Assembly: GCF_009852415.1 (NCBI RefSeq)
Contig: NZ_WOXS01000002.1
Coordinates: 1,944,501 to 2,008,500, forward strand
DNA from: Streptomyces sp. Tu 3180
GTDB lineage: Bacteria; Actinomycetota; Actinomycetes; Streptomycetales; Streptomycetaceae
Length of the DNA stretch: 64,000 nt
Reading direction: 5' to 3'
Position numbers and translations under genes: made by a program. The notes under the pieces are model-generated. The model did not search any database and had not been told where the DNA came from. It saw only the letters and a list, made by a program, of their open reading frames with translations. Positions within the stretch are counted from its first letter, which is position 1. Every line of letters starts with the position of its first letter. Shown one piece after another: positions 26,988 to 35,772 of the stretch.

Positions 26988-27998
26988 GTGCGTACCAAAC
27001 GGAAGCCCACCCGTCTGGACCGGGTGTTCGCGAGGCTGGATCGTGAGCCGGAACGACCGGCTCACATCGGCATGCCGCGGATGAGCCGGCACCGGATGGT
27101 GCTCTTCGGCGCCACCCTGGCCTTCTACCTGGCGATCGTGTGGGCCGTGGTGATCACCTCCTGGCTGGTCCGGCTGGACTGGCAGGTGATGTTCTTCCGC
27201 CCCTACCAGCAGTGGCCCGAGCTCCACGCCTTCGTCGACTACTACGTGGTGCTCGGCCAGCGCGGCCCGACCGCCGTGATGGTCGCGGCCTGGCTGGGCT
27301 GGCGTTCCTGGCGGCAGCACACGCTGCGCCCGCTGCTCGCCCTCGGCGTCTCCCTGCTGTTGCTGAACGTCACCGTCGGCGCCGCGAAGTACGGCATGGG
27401 ACGGCTCGGACCGCACTACGCGACCGAGATCGGCTCGAACGAGATGTGGCTCGGCGGCGATATATTTCCCAGCGGCCACACCGCGAACGCCGTGGTGACC
27501 TGGGGAATCCTGGCCTATCTGGCCTCCACCGGGAGGGCGCGCCGCTGGCTGTCCGCCCTGTCCGCGGTGACCTCGCTCGGGGTGGGGCTGTCCACCGTCT
27601 ACATCGGCACGCACTGGCTGAGCGACGTGCTGCTGGGCTGGGTCGCCGGCCTGCTGATCCTGCTCGCGCTCCCCTGGTTCGAGCCGCTGATCGCCCGCAC
27701 CGAGACCCGGATCTTCGCCCTGCGCGACCGCTGGCGGGCGCGGCGCGGGCGTACGGCACCGGCGGCGGTGCGGCCGGTCGGGACGCCGGTCGCGCCGGAG
27801 GCGCTCACCGCCCTCGGGGAGACCCCGGCCCCCGAACCGGTTCCCACCGGCCGCGCGACCACCCGCTCCCACGTCTACCTGGCGCCCGGCCCGCACACGA
27901 CCCGCGCGGAGCGCACCCCGGTCACCCCGGGGGGCAGCCGCCGCCCGCAGCACCCGGAGCGCCACCCGCGCGGCACCTCGTCGGCGACCCGCCCCTGA
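26988..27998 (+). CDS. PAP2-family membrane phosphatase
   Basis: A 336-residue protein with about six membrane helices. PAP2 motifs are KYGMGRLGPHY (motif 1, K...RP-like), PSGHTAN (motif 2 with catalytic His) and YIGTHWLSDVLLGW (motif 3, nucleophile His). Family members dephosphorylate lipids such as phosphatidic acid or undecaprenyl pyrophosphate. The active site faces outward, as far as predicted topology shows. A hydrophilic Pro/Arg/Thr-rich tail (about 245-336) is not part of the domain. GTG at 26988 (VRTKRKPTRL) was preferred over ATG at 26913 because conserved-looking sequence starts there. Confidence 0.88.
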   Translation: MRTKRKPTRLDRVFARLDREPERPAHIGMPRMSRHRMVLFGATLAFYLAIVWAVVITSWLVRLDWQVMFFRPYQQWPELHAFVDYYVVLGQRGPTAVMVAAWLGWRSWRQHTLRPLLALGVSLLLLNVTVGAAKYGMGRLGPHYATEIGSNEMWLGGDIFPSGHTANAVVTWGILAYLASTGRARRWLSALSAVTSLGVGLSTVYIGTHWLSDVLLGWVAGLLILLALPWFEPLIARTETRIFALRDRWRARRGRTAPAAVRPVGTPVAPEALTALGETPAPEPVPTGRATTRSHVYLAPGPHTTRAERTPVTPGGSRRPQHPERHPRGTSSATRP

Positions 27999-28026
27999 CG
28001 GACGGCACGAGCGCCCGGTACGCACG

Positions 28027-28064
28027 CCCCGGCCCCGGTTCCTCCCGCGGAACCGGGGCCGGGG
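28027..28064. terminator. bidirectional hairpin terminator
   Basis: A 16-base-pair perfect GC-rich stem (28027-28042 with 28049-28064) with a 6-base loop separates the convergent PAP2 and I78-like genes. Confidence 0.85.
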
Positions 28065-28071
28065 CCGTGTC

Positions 28072-28287
28072 TCAGCCCTTCCAGGCCCGTGCCACCCGGC
28101 CGTCCTTCACCTCGAGGTTCAGCCGGCCCACGCGGTACTCCATGGTGATGATCGCCCCCGGCGGCAGCGCCCGCACCGTCGACCAGCCGCGCTCGCGCGC
28201 GAGGTGCTCGGCCCGGTCGGCGGCGAGGCCGACATAGGCGTCCGGACTGTCGTGGGGTTCCGCGGAGGGTGTCGGAATGGGTGCCAT
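28072..28287 (-). CDS. I78-like peptidase inhibitor family protein
   Basis: A 71-residue protein matching the small I78 (potato inhibitor I-like) family. The core is [42 protein letters not shown], in which the [11 protein letters not shown] strand end is the family signature. The family includes serine peptidase inhibitors, but this member has no signal peptide and so would stay inside the cell, away from the secreted proteases of this region. An inhibitor role is therefore uncertain. ATG at 28287 is the only good start. Confidence 0.75.
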   Translation of the reverse strand: MAPIPTPSAEPHDSPDAYVGLAADRAEHLARERGWSTVRALPPGAIITMEYRVGRLNLEVKDGRVARAWKG

Positions 28288-28709
28288 GCGGCCACGCTAT
28301 GCCCTGCCCCGTGCGCGGGGAAGCCCGCACCGGGAACACCGGACCGTATCCCCCGGCGGTCACACTTCTGTCACAGGATCACGACAGGCGTCTGCACCGG
28401 TTCCCCTCACCCGGACGGACGATTCCGTACGCCTTCCGCAGGCATTCGAACATAATTCCCGCGTGTCACACCACGGCCGCGTTTGACCCCGGCGGAAAGT
28501 TCGGAGGACGTATCCCGGGACCCTGTTCGCTTTCACCGCCGCGCATCGCCACGGACGCCGACGCGCACGGAAAACACCCGGTTCCGTCACACGATCCGCC
28601 ACTCCCCCTGTCGGAGCGCACGCGGAGGCGAGCATCATGGCGTGGGCCCGAGGGTACGTGTGGCGCGGGCTCGGGCGGGCCCGGCGCGCGACGAGCGAAG
28701 GGGCGAGCG
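28288..28709. other. intergenic region between divergent genes
   Basis: A spacer of 422 bases between the I78-like gene (leftward) and ctaD (rightward). It includes AT-richer patches around 28440-28500. An ATG at 28637 with a GGAGGCGAG site opens a frame that runs into ctaD in another phase; I treat it as noncoding. No promoter is called. Confidence 0.5.
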
Positions 28710-30398
28710 ATGGGGACGCAGACCGTACCGGCGGCGCGACCGGAGCACCGGCAGCGGCGCGGGCGGGTGGTGATCGACTGGCTGACCACCACCGACCACA
28801 AGAAGATCGGCCACCTGTACCTGATCACGTCGTTCGTGTTCTTCCTGATCGCCGGCGTGATGGCCCTGGTGATGCGCGCCGAGCTGGCGCGGCCCGGACT
28901 GCAGATCGTCGACAACCAGCAGTTCAACCAGATGTTCACGCTGCACGGCACGATCATGCTGCTGCTGTTCGCGACCCCCAGCTTCGCGGGGTTCGCCAAC
29001 GAGCTGATGCCGCTGCAGATCGGCGCGCCCGACGTGGCCTTCCCGCGGCTGAACATGTTCTCGTACTGGCTGTTCCTCTTCGGCGGCCTGATCGTGCTCG
29101 GCTCGCTGCTGGTGACCGGGGGCCCGGCGGCCTTCGGCTGGTTCGCCTACGCGCCGCTGAACAGCCTGCAGTACTCGCCCGGCCTCGGCCCGGACCTGTG
29201 GATCATGGGGCTGGCCCTGTCCGGGTTCGGCACGATCCTCGGCGCGGTCAACTTCATCGCCACCATCGTCGGGATGCGCGCCCCGGGGATGACGATGTTC
29301 CGGATGCCGCTGTTCACCTGGAACACGCTGTTCACGTCGATCCTGATCCTGATGGCGTTCCCGGTGCTGGCGGCGGCGCTGCTGGTGCTGGAGGCGGACC
29401 GGCGGTTCGGGGCGCAGGTCTTCGACGCGGGCAACGGCGGGGCGGTCCTGTGGCAGCACCTGTTCTGGTTCTTCGGGCATCCCGAGGTGTACATCATCGC
29501 GCTGCCGTTCTTCGGCATCATCACGGAGATCATCCCGGTCTTCAGCCGCAAGCCGCTGTTCGGCTATCTGACGCTGGTCGGCGCCACCATGGCCATCACC
29601 GGGCTGTCGGTCGTGGTGTGGGCCCACCACATGTTCGCCACCGGCGCGGTGCTGCTGCCGTTCTTCTCCTTCATGAGCTTCCTGATCGCGGTGCCCACGG
29701 GGGTGAAGTTCTTCAACTGGACCGGCACCATGATCAAGGGCTCGCTGTCGTTCGAGACGCCGATGCTGTGGGCCACCGGGTTCCTGGTGTCGTTCCTGTT
29801 CGGCGGGCTGACCGGGGTGATCCTGGCGTCGCCGCCGCTGGACTTCCACGTGACGGACACGTACTTCGTGGTCGGGCACTTCCACTACGTGGTCTTCGGC
29901 ACCGTCGTCTTCGCGACCTTCGCCGGGTTCTACTTCTGGTGGCCGAAGTTCACCGGGAAGATGCTCGACGAACGGCTCGGCAAGATCCAGTTCTGGACTC
30001 TGTTCACCGGCTTCCACACCACGTTCCTGGTGCAGCACTGGCTGGGCGCCGAGGGCATGCCGCGCCGCTACTCCGACTACCTGGCGGCGGACGGCTTCAC
30101 CGCGCTCAACACCGTCTCGACGATCGGCGCGTTCCTGCTCGGCATCTCCACGCTGCCGTTCCTCTACAACGTCTGGAGGACCGCCCGCTACGGCGAGAAG
30201 GTCGAGGTCGACGACCCCTGGGGCTTCGGCCGCTCCCTGGAGTGGGCGACCTCGTGCCCGCCGCCCCGGCACAACTTCACGACGCTGCCCCGGGTCCGCT
30301 CGGAGTCGCCGGCGTTCGACATGAACCATCCGGAGTACGCGGCCGTGACGCCCCAGCCCGAGCCCAGGAACGAGCAGGCCGGTCGCGAGCCGTCCTGA
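28710..30398 (+). CDS. ctaD: cytochrome c oxidase subunit I (orphan copy)
   Basis: A 562-residue heme-copper oxidase subunit I with 12 membrane helices. All key residues are visible: heme a His in LHGTIM, CuB and cross-linked Tyr in GHPEVYI, the CuB pair in WAHHMF, and heme a3/a histidines in [10 protein letters not shown]. The D-channel ([10 protein letters not shown]) and K-channel (PTGVK) residues are also conserved, so it should pump protons and reduce oxygen. No ctaC, ctaE or qcr gene is adjacent; those are normally clustered, so this is probably a second, isolated ctaD. ATG at 28710 has a GAAGGGGC site. The tail from about 520 is hydrophilic and variable. Confidence 0.93.
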   Translation: MGTQTVPAARPEHRQRRGRVVIDWLTTTDHKKIGHLYLITSFVFFLIAGVMALVMRAELARPGLQIVDNQQFNQMFTLHGTIMLLLFATPSFAGFANELMPLQIGAPDVAFPRLNMFSYWLFLFGGLIVLGSLLVTGGPAAFGWFAYAPLNSLQYSPGLGPDLWIMGLALSGFGTILGAVNFIATIVGMRAPGMTMFRMPLFTWNTLFTSILILMAFPVLAAALLVLEADRRFGAQVFDAGNGGAVLWQHLFWFFGHPEVYIIALPFFGIITEIIPVFSRKPLFGYLTLVGATMAITGLSVVVWAHHMFATGAVLLPFFSFMSFLIAVPTGVKFFNWTGTMIKGSLSFETPMLWATGFLVSFLFGGLTGVILASPPLDFHVTDTYFVVGHFHYVVFGTVVFATFAGFYFWWPKFTGKMLDERLGKIQFWTLFTGFHTTFLVQHWLGAEGMPRRYSDYLAADGFTALNTVSTIGAFLLGISTLPFLYNVWRTARYGEKVEVDDPWGFGRSLEWATSCPPPRHNFTTLPRVRSESPAFDMNHPEYAAVTPQPEPRNEQAGREPS

Positions 30399-30493
30399 CC
30401 GCGCCGACCGGTCCGGCCGCTCCCGGCACCCCGGACCCGGGAACCGGCACCACCGGGCGCACCACCGCGGCGTCGGCCGCGGTCCGCGGCCGG

Positions 30494-31792
30494 TCAGGGT
30501 TCGTAGGCCAGCCGCGGCACGTCGAAGCAGTTCCGGTTCATGTCGCCCTGGGTGACCCAGCCCTCGCCGTCCCGCCAGCGGGCCACCGACAGGCAGGCCC
30601 TGCCGGTGGCCGGGGGCTCGGGGGACGCCCGGAACCCGACGGGGAGCAGCAGGCCGCCCGCCGTGTAGCCGTCGGCGCGGCCGACGTGGCCGTCGACGCA
30701 CGCGCGCGTGATGCCCGTCGGGGAGCAGGCCGTGGCCGCGTCGGCGAACCAGCGTGCGGCGGCCCACCCCTCCAGCTGCCACTGGGAGTGCGTCCTCAGG
30801 TCCCCGGTGGCGTCCCGGAACTCCCGTACGGCCTCGTGGCCGGTGTCCTCGAAGTTGCGGCTGGAGCCGGTGGCCCACAGGGCGTTGCGGCAGCGCGGGG
30901 CGTCCTCGTAGTCCTCGGCGACGGTGGACGTCCAGTTCTGCACGTTGGTGACCTTGGCGGTGACCCGGGCGCCGACGTCGTCCATGGCCTCGCACAGACG
31001 GGCGTTGCCGTGGCCGTCGACGGCGTCGAAGACGAGGTCGGCGCCCTGCTCCTTCAGGTCGGCGGCCACCGCGCGGAAGTTGGGCAGCGCGAAGTCGACC
31101 CGTTCGGTGACGACCCGGTAGCCCTCGGCCCTCAGGCCCCGCTCGACGAGGCGGGCGTAGGCGGCGGACGCGGACTGGTTGTAGGAGACGACGGCGGCCG
31201 TGCGGGCGCCGTGCTCGCGCTTGAAGTAGCGGTAGACCTCGGTGCCGCCGTACAGCTTGCCGTCCCAGCCGGGCGTGCCGTCGCGGGGGGCCTCGCTGCC
31301 GTAGATGCCGTACAGGTGCGGGTAGGTGTCGTAGGCGGCGCCGATGGGCTGGCCGCCGACGTCGGGCACGCCCGCGCGGGAGACGCGGGAGGCGCCCGCG
31401 TAGTCCAGGGCGGTGGTGGCCACGAGGGCGACGACCTCCTCCTCGTCGATCAGCCGGTGCACGCACTCGTTGTTGCCGGCGCCGCTGCCGCCGTCGTCGC
31501 ACAGGCGCACCTCGACCCGCCGGCCGTCGATGCCCCCGCGCGCGTTGAGCCGGTCGAAGTAGGCCCTGGCGCCGTCGCGCGGCCCGGTGAAGACGCCGCC
31601 GCCGACCGGGCTGGTGGCGCTGGCGATGACGCCCACCCGGATCGGCTCCCCGGTGCCCCGGGCGGGCGCGGACGCGCGGTCGTCGCGCTCGAAGGCGCTC
31701 TCGGGCAGGCGGCTGCCGCAGGCGGCGGTCAGGACGAGCAGCGCGGCCGCGGCCAGGGCCTCAGCAACCCGGGAGGGCCGGGGGCGAGCCAT
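30494..31792 (-). CDS. ABC transporter substrate-binding lipoprotein (LivJ-like)
   Basis: A 432-residue exported lipoprotein. The lipobox is LTAAC (cysteine near residue 25). The mature part is a periplasmic-binding-protein type I fold like LivJ/UrtA: IRVGVIASATSPVGGGVFTGPRDGARAYFDRLNARGGIDGRRVEV is the classic beginning, and Cys pairs (LCDDGG, NECVH and others) are typical of actinobacterial versions. It probably binds a branched-chain amino acid, amide or urea-like ligand for the LivHMG-LivF system on the other side of the promoter region. The lipoprotein gene upstream overlaps its start by 32 bases. Confidence 0.85.
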   Translation of the reverse strand: MARPRPSRVAEALAAAALLVLTAACGSRLPESAFERDDRASAPARGTGEPIRVGVIASATSPVGGGVFTGPRDGARAYFDRLNARGGIDGRRVEVRLCDDGGSGAGNNECVHRLIDEEEVVALVATTALDYAGASRVSRAGVPDVGGQPIGAAYDTYPHLYGIYGSEAPRDGTPGWDGKLYGGTEVYRYFKREHGARTAAVVSYNQSASAAYARLVERGLRAEGYRVVTERVDFALPNFRAVAADLKEQGADLVFDAVDGHGNARLCEAMDDVGARVTAKVTNVQNWTSTVAEDYEDAPRCRNALWATGSSRNFEDTGHEAVREFRDATGDLRTHSQWQLEGWAAARWFADAATACSPTGITRACVDGHVGRADGYTAGGLLLPVGFRASPEPPATGRACLSVARWRDGEGWVTQGDMNRNCFDVPRLAYEP

Positions 31793-32327
31793 CGCCGCTC
31801 AGTTCCACCAGCGCGCACAGGGACTTGGCGGACACCTTCCAGGTGCCGTCCTGTTCGACGGCCGTGCCGGAGGCGTCCGGCAGGACGGTGGCTCCCCGGA
31901 GGGACAGGGCGAACGTCACGTCCGCCTCGGTCGGTGAGACGAACGTGATCCCGGTGACCTCCGCCCGGACCTGTCCGACGCGCTCGTCACCGCTGAACGC
32001 CTCGAGCACGGGGCCCAGCAGGTCGCCGTTCTGCAGGAGGTTCTTCTTCTCCTCCAGGGACGTCCCGGGATCGAAGAACTTCTCCCAGTTCTGCCTGATC
32101 TCCTGCTCGGCCGCCGCCCGGTCCGCGGGCGCGTCGGCCGGTGCGCTCGTCGTCCGGTTCCCCGTCGGCGAGGGGGGCGGGCCGTCGCCACCGCCGCCGT
32201 CACCGCACGCCGCGAGGGCCGGGGAGAGGAACAGCAGCAGGGCGGCCGCGACCGCCGTGCCCCGTCCCGCCGCCCGTGGGCCCCGCGCCCTCGCGTTCCC
32301 CCGCCTGAGGTCGCTGCCGAGAACCAT
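31761..32327 (-). CDS. MTB12-like lipoprotein
   Basis: A 188-residue lipoprotein. A basic stretch (1-24), a hydrophobic helix and the lipobox LAAC lead to a Gly/Pro-rich spacer and a compact domain of about 110 residues. QNWEKFFDPGTSLEEKKNLLQNGD and GTAVEQDGTWKVSAKSLCALVEL resemble the C-terminal domain of mycobacterial low-molecular-weight antigen MTB12. The family has no proven enzyme activity. I chose ATG at 32327; GTG at 32336 is possible. Its 3 prime end overlaps the SBP gene by 32 bases in another frame, so the two are co-transcribed. It is divergent from the ABC permease operon. Confidence 0.75.
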   Translation of the reverse strand: MVLGSDLRRGNARARGPRAAGRGTAVAAALLLFLSPALAACGDGGGGDGPPPSPTGNRTTSAPADAPADRAAAEQEIRQNWEKFFDPGTSLEEKKNLLQNGDLLGPVLEAFSGDERVGQVRAEVTGITFVSPTEADVTFALSLRGATVLPDASGTAVEQDGTWKVSAKSLCALVELSGDGSPPALPGC

Positions 32328-32492
32328 CTGGCTCACCACCGGGTGTCGGTCCGGGCCGTCGGCGCCCGGTGCTTTCAGGGTCGGTTGCCAGGAGGCATAG
32401 TGCAAGCCACGGGCCGCGTCGCACGCCGGCGCACGGGCGCGGGCGACGGCACGGACACCCGACGGCACGGACACCCGATGTGGGGAGCCATG

Positions 32493-32972
32493 ATGCGCAC
32501 AGCCCGACTGCGGACCGCCCACCCCGTCCTGTGGGCCGGCTGGGCCGCGCTCGCCGCGGGAGCCGTGCTGTGCGTCGTCGGCTGGTATGGCGTCTCGGGC
32601 GAGCGGTACGCCGAACGGCAGCTGCCCTACCTGGCCTCCTGCACGGTCCCCGGCGCCGCGCTGATCGTCGCCGGGGCGGTGCTGCTCGCCCACGGCCGGG
32701 GCGCGGTCGCGGCCACGCGCGTGGAGGAGCTGTACGGCCTGCTGGTGGCGGCGGAGCCGGCCGGCCCGGACGGGCCCGGGCCGGCGGCCGGCGCGCCGGT
32801 CGCGGTCAGCGGGGAGATGCTGAGGGTGCCGGGCGGGACGCTGTGGCACCGCGCGGACTGCCCGCTGGTCGAGGGGAAGGCGGAGGCGGTTCCGGTGGAC
32901 GCGAAGCTGGTGACGGACGGCGGGCTGAGGCCCTGCCCGCTCTGCGAACCCGCCGGACCCGCCGACGGCTGA
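32493..32972 (+). CDS. two-helix membrane protein with Cys-rich tail
   Basis: A 159-residue protein that I do not recognise. Two membrane helices (about 12-35 and 55-75) flank a short loop with YAERQLPYLASC. A soluble tail follows, with WHRADCPLVEG and LRPCPLCEP; the two CPL motifs could bind a metal. ATG at 32493 has a GGGGAG site 5 bases upstream; two other ATGs at 32478 and 32490 are close. It ends 10 bases before the LivHMG start, so it is probably co-transcribed with the transporter and may be an accessory part of it. Confidence 0.6.
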   Translation: MRTARLRTAHPVLWAGWAALAAGAVLCVVGWYGVSGERYAERQLPYLASCTVPGAALIVAGAVLLAHGRGAVAATRVEELYGLLVAAEPAGPDGPGPAAGAPVAVSGEMLRVPGGTLWHRADCPLVEGKAEAVPVDAKLVTDGGLRPCPLCEPAGPADG

Positions 32973-32982
32973 GGCCCCGCCG

Positions 32983-35772
32983 ATGTCCTCCCTGACGTAC
33001 GACCTCGCGCTGGCCGGGCTGTCGGTGGGCGCCGCCGCGGCGCTCTCCGGGATCGGCCTGATCGTGACGTACCGGGCCACCGGGGTGCTCAACTTCGCGC
33101 ACGGGGCGATCGCGATGGTGTGCGCGTACGTGCTGCGGAACTGCGTGGTCGAGTGGGGCTGGCCGCTGTGGTGGGCGGCCGCGCTGACGCTGCTGGTGGT
33201 GGCCCCGGGGCTGGGGGTGGTGCTGGAGCGGTTCGTCTTCCGGCCGCTGTCGGTGCTCGGCGGCGACCCGGCGCAGACGCTGGTGGCGTCCATCGGGGTG
33301 TTCGTGCTGCTGGTGGGCGGCGCGGCGCTGCTGTGGGGGCCGGGGGCACGGGACGACGCGCCGGTGCTGGTGCCGGCGGATCCCTGGGGGCAGCTGGCGG
33401 TGGTGGCCGTGCTGGGCGCGGCGGTGGCGACGGTGATCCGCCGGACGCGGTTCGGGCGGGAGCTGCGGGCCGTGGTCGACGACCGGCGGCTGGCCGCGCT
33501 CGGCGGGATCGACGCGGACCGGGTGGCGGCGGCGGGCTGGGCCTTCGGCTCGTTCACGGCGGGGCTCACGGGCGTGCTGCTGGCGCCGTACGTGCGGCTG
33601 GACCCGTACGGGCTGCCGCTGCTCGTGGTGGAGGTGGTGGCGGTCGCGGTCGCCGCGCGGATGCGCGTCCTGACGGTGGCGGTGGCCGTCGCGCTGGGCG
33701 TCGGGGTGGCCCAGAGCCAGCTGACCCGGCTGCACCCGTCCGGGTGGGGCGAGCCGCTGCTCCAGGCGCTCGGCGCCAACCTGTTCGTCGTGGCCCTGCT
33801 GGTCGCCGCCCTGGCGCTGCCCGGTGTCGGCACGCGCGACGCGCTCCCGCGCACGGCCACCGCGCGGATGCCGGCCCCGCCGGGCGCCTGGATCGTGGCC
33901 GGGGTGCTGTTCCTGCTGCCGCTGGGCTTCGCCGGGCGGGATCTGCACACGGCGGTGCAGGTGCCGGCGCTCTCAGTGGTGCTGCTGTCCCTGGTGGTGG
34001 TCACCGGCCGGGGCGGCCAGATCTCCCTGGGGCAGGCGGCGTACGCGGGCCTGGGCGCCCTGTTCACGGCCCTCCTCGCGGCCGGCCGCTTCCCCGGCCT
34101 CCCCCGCCTGCCGGAGCTGGCCGCGCTCGCGGTGGCGGTCGTCCTGGTCGCTCCGCTGGGCGTGCTGACGGGCTGGCCGGCGATCGGCCGCCGCGGGCTC
34201 GCGCTGGCGCTGGCGACGTTCGCGGTGGGTGTCGGGGTGAGCCGCTTCGTCTTCGACCAGCCGTACGCCACGTCGGGCCTGTCCCTGGGCCGTCCGGCGG
34301 GCTTCGACGGCGACCGCGCGTACTACGCCCTGGAACTCGTCCTGCTGGCCTGCGCGCTGCTGGCGAGCCGGGCGCTGCGCGGGGGCCGCACGGGCCGCGC
34401 CCTGGCCGCGATGCGCGACCACGAGTCCGGGGCGCGGGCGGCGGGCGTGCGGGTGCCGTCGCTGAAGCTCCTGGCCTTCGTCTGCGGCGCCGCCCTGGCC
34501 GCGCTCGGCGGCGGCATGCTCGGCATGGGGCTGCGCGCCTTCGACCCCGGCGCGTACGACCCCGTGCGGGGCCTGCTGTGGTTCGCCGCGGTCGTGGTCC
34601 TGGGCGCCGACAGCGCTCTGGGCGCCCTGCTCGCCGCGGCACTCCTGGTCGGCCTGGACGCCGGCGCGCGCGGGGGCGTGGCGGCGGCCGTGATCGGCGT
34701 CCTGGCGGTCCTGGTGGGCCGCCTCCCGGGCGGCCCGTACGAGGCGCTGCGTGCGGCGGCGGGGCGGCTGCGGCCGGGCGGCGCACCGGAGCTGTCCCCG
34801 CGGGGCGCCCGGGTGCGCCGCCGGCTGCGCGGGCCGGCACCCGGGCCGGCGCCCGTCCCGGTGGCGGCGGGAGCGACGGCGGCGGGAGCCGGTGCGCGGG
34901 CGGGCGCACCGGGCTCCCCCGCGGCCCCGCGCGCGGGGGACGGCGCGCCCTCCGCCCGCCCTCGCGCCGCCGGTCCCCCGCGGCCCGGTGACGCCGACGA
35001 CCGGCCGCCCGCCGAAGCACCCCCGGACCACCGGGCCGCGGGGGCCGTCGAGGTGGTCCCCTCTCCCTCCCCGCCCCTCCCGGCCCTCGGGGCCCGTGCC
35101 CTGCACGTCCGTTACGGCGGGTTCACCGCGCTGGACGGTGTGGATCTCGAGCTTCCGGCCGGGCGGGTGACCGCGATCGTCGGACCCAACGGGGCCGGCA
35201 AGAGCACGCTGTTCCACTGTCTGGCGGGGACGGTGCGGCCCGTGCGGGGAACGGTCCGGTTCGGGGCGCGGGACGTCACGCGGATGCCCGCGCACGCCCG
35301 CACCCGGCTCGGTGTCGCACGGACCTTCCAGCAGCTGGCGGTCTTCCCGACGCTGACCGTCGCGGAGAACGTGCGCGTCGGCGCCGAGCAGGGCCGGGCG
35401 CGCGACGCCGGCGCGGTGGAGCGGACCCTGCGGCTGCTCGGGCTCGACGGGCCGGTACGGGCGCTGCCCGCCGCCGGGCTGCCCACCGGGACGCTGCGCC
35501 GCGTGGAACTCGCCCGGGCCCTCGCCTCCGGTCCGCGCGTACTGCTGCTCGACGAACCCGCCGCCGGTCTCGACACCGCCGAGGTCGCCGCGCTGGCCCG
35601 GGTCCTGAGGGCCCTGGCCGCCGACGGCACGGCGCTCCTGGTCGTCGAGCACGACCTCGACCTGGTCGCCGGCCTCGCCGACGTCGTGCACGTCATGGCG
35701 GCCGGCCGGATCGTCGCCTCCGGACCGCCCGGTCAGGTCCTCGACGCCCACGGGGAGGCGGTCGGCCCGTGA
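32983..35772 (+). CDS. fused LivH-LivM-LivG branched-chain ABC transporter
   Basis: A 929-residue single polypeptide that combines three parts normally encoded separately. Residues about 1-290 are a LivH-like permease (YRATGVLNFAHGAIAMV), about 300-600 a LivM-like permease (GRGGQISLGQAAYAGLGALFT, AMRDHESGARAAGV), and about 705-929 a LivG ATPase with Walker A GPNGAGKST and Walker B LLLDEPAAGLD. An Ala/Pro/Arg linker of about 100 residues (about 605-705) joins the last two. The ABC signature (LPTGTLRRVELARAL) is degenerate compared with the usual LSYGQQR type. GTG of livF overlaps its TGA. It should form one half of a high-affinity uptake system; the ligand is unknown. Confidence 0.85.
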   Translation: MSSLTYDLALAGLSVGAAAALSGIGLIVTYRATGVLNFAHGAIAMVCAYVLRNCVVEWGWPLWWAAALTLLVVAPGLGVVLERFVFRPLSVLGGDPAQTLVASIGVFVLLVGGAALLWGPGARDDAPVLVPADPWGQLAVVAVLGAAVATVIRRTRFGRELRAVVDDRRLAALGGIDADRVAAAGWAFGSFTAGLTGVLLAPYVRLDPYGLPLLVVEVVAVAVAARMRVLTVAVAVALGVGVAQSQLTRLHPSGWGEPLLQALGANLFVVALLVAALALPGVGTRDALPRTATARMPAPPGAWIVAGVLFLLPLGFAGRDLHTAVQVPALSVVLLSLVVVTGRGGQISLGQAAYAGLGALFTALLAAGRFPGLPRLPELAALAVAVVLVAPLGVLTGWPAIGRRGLALALATFAVGVGVSRFVFDQPYATSGLSLGRPAGFDGDRAYYALELVLLACALLASRALRGGRTGRALAAMRDHESGARAAGVRVPSLKLLAFVCGAALAALGGGMLGMGLRAFDPGAYDPVRGLLWFAAVVVLGADSALGALLAAALLVGLDAGARGGVAAAVIGVLAVLVGRLPGGPYEALRAAAGRLRPGGAPELSPRGARVRRRLRGPAPGPAPVPVAAGATAAGAGARAGAPGSPAAPRAGDGAPSARPRAAGPPRPGDADDRPPAEAPPDHRAAGAVEVVPSPSPPLPALGARALHVRYGGFTALDGVDLELPAGRVTAIVGPNGAGKSTLFHCLAGTVRPVRGTVRFGARDVTRMPAHARTRLGVARTFQQLAVFPTLTVAENVRVGAEQGRARDAGAVERTLRLLGLDGPVRALPAAGLPTGTLRRVELARALASGPRVLLLDEPAAGLDTAEVAALARVLRALAADGTALLVVEHDLDLVAGLADVVHVMAAGRIVASGPPGQVLDAHGEAVGP

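Noticed and set aside
28637..31948. Plus-strand frame of 1103 codons that starts with ATG after GGAGGCGAG
   Set aside because: It runs through ctaD and the antisense of the binding-protein gene in another phase; the product is Arg/Gly/Ala-rich with no domain. The good ribosome binding site alone is not enough.
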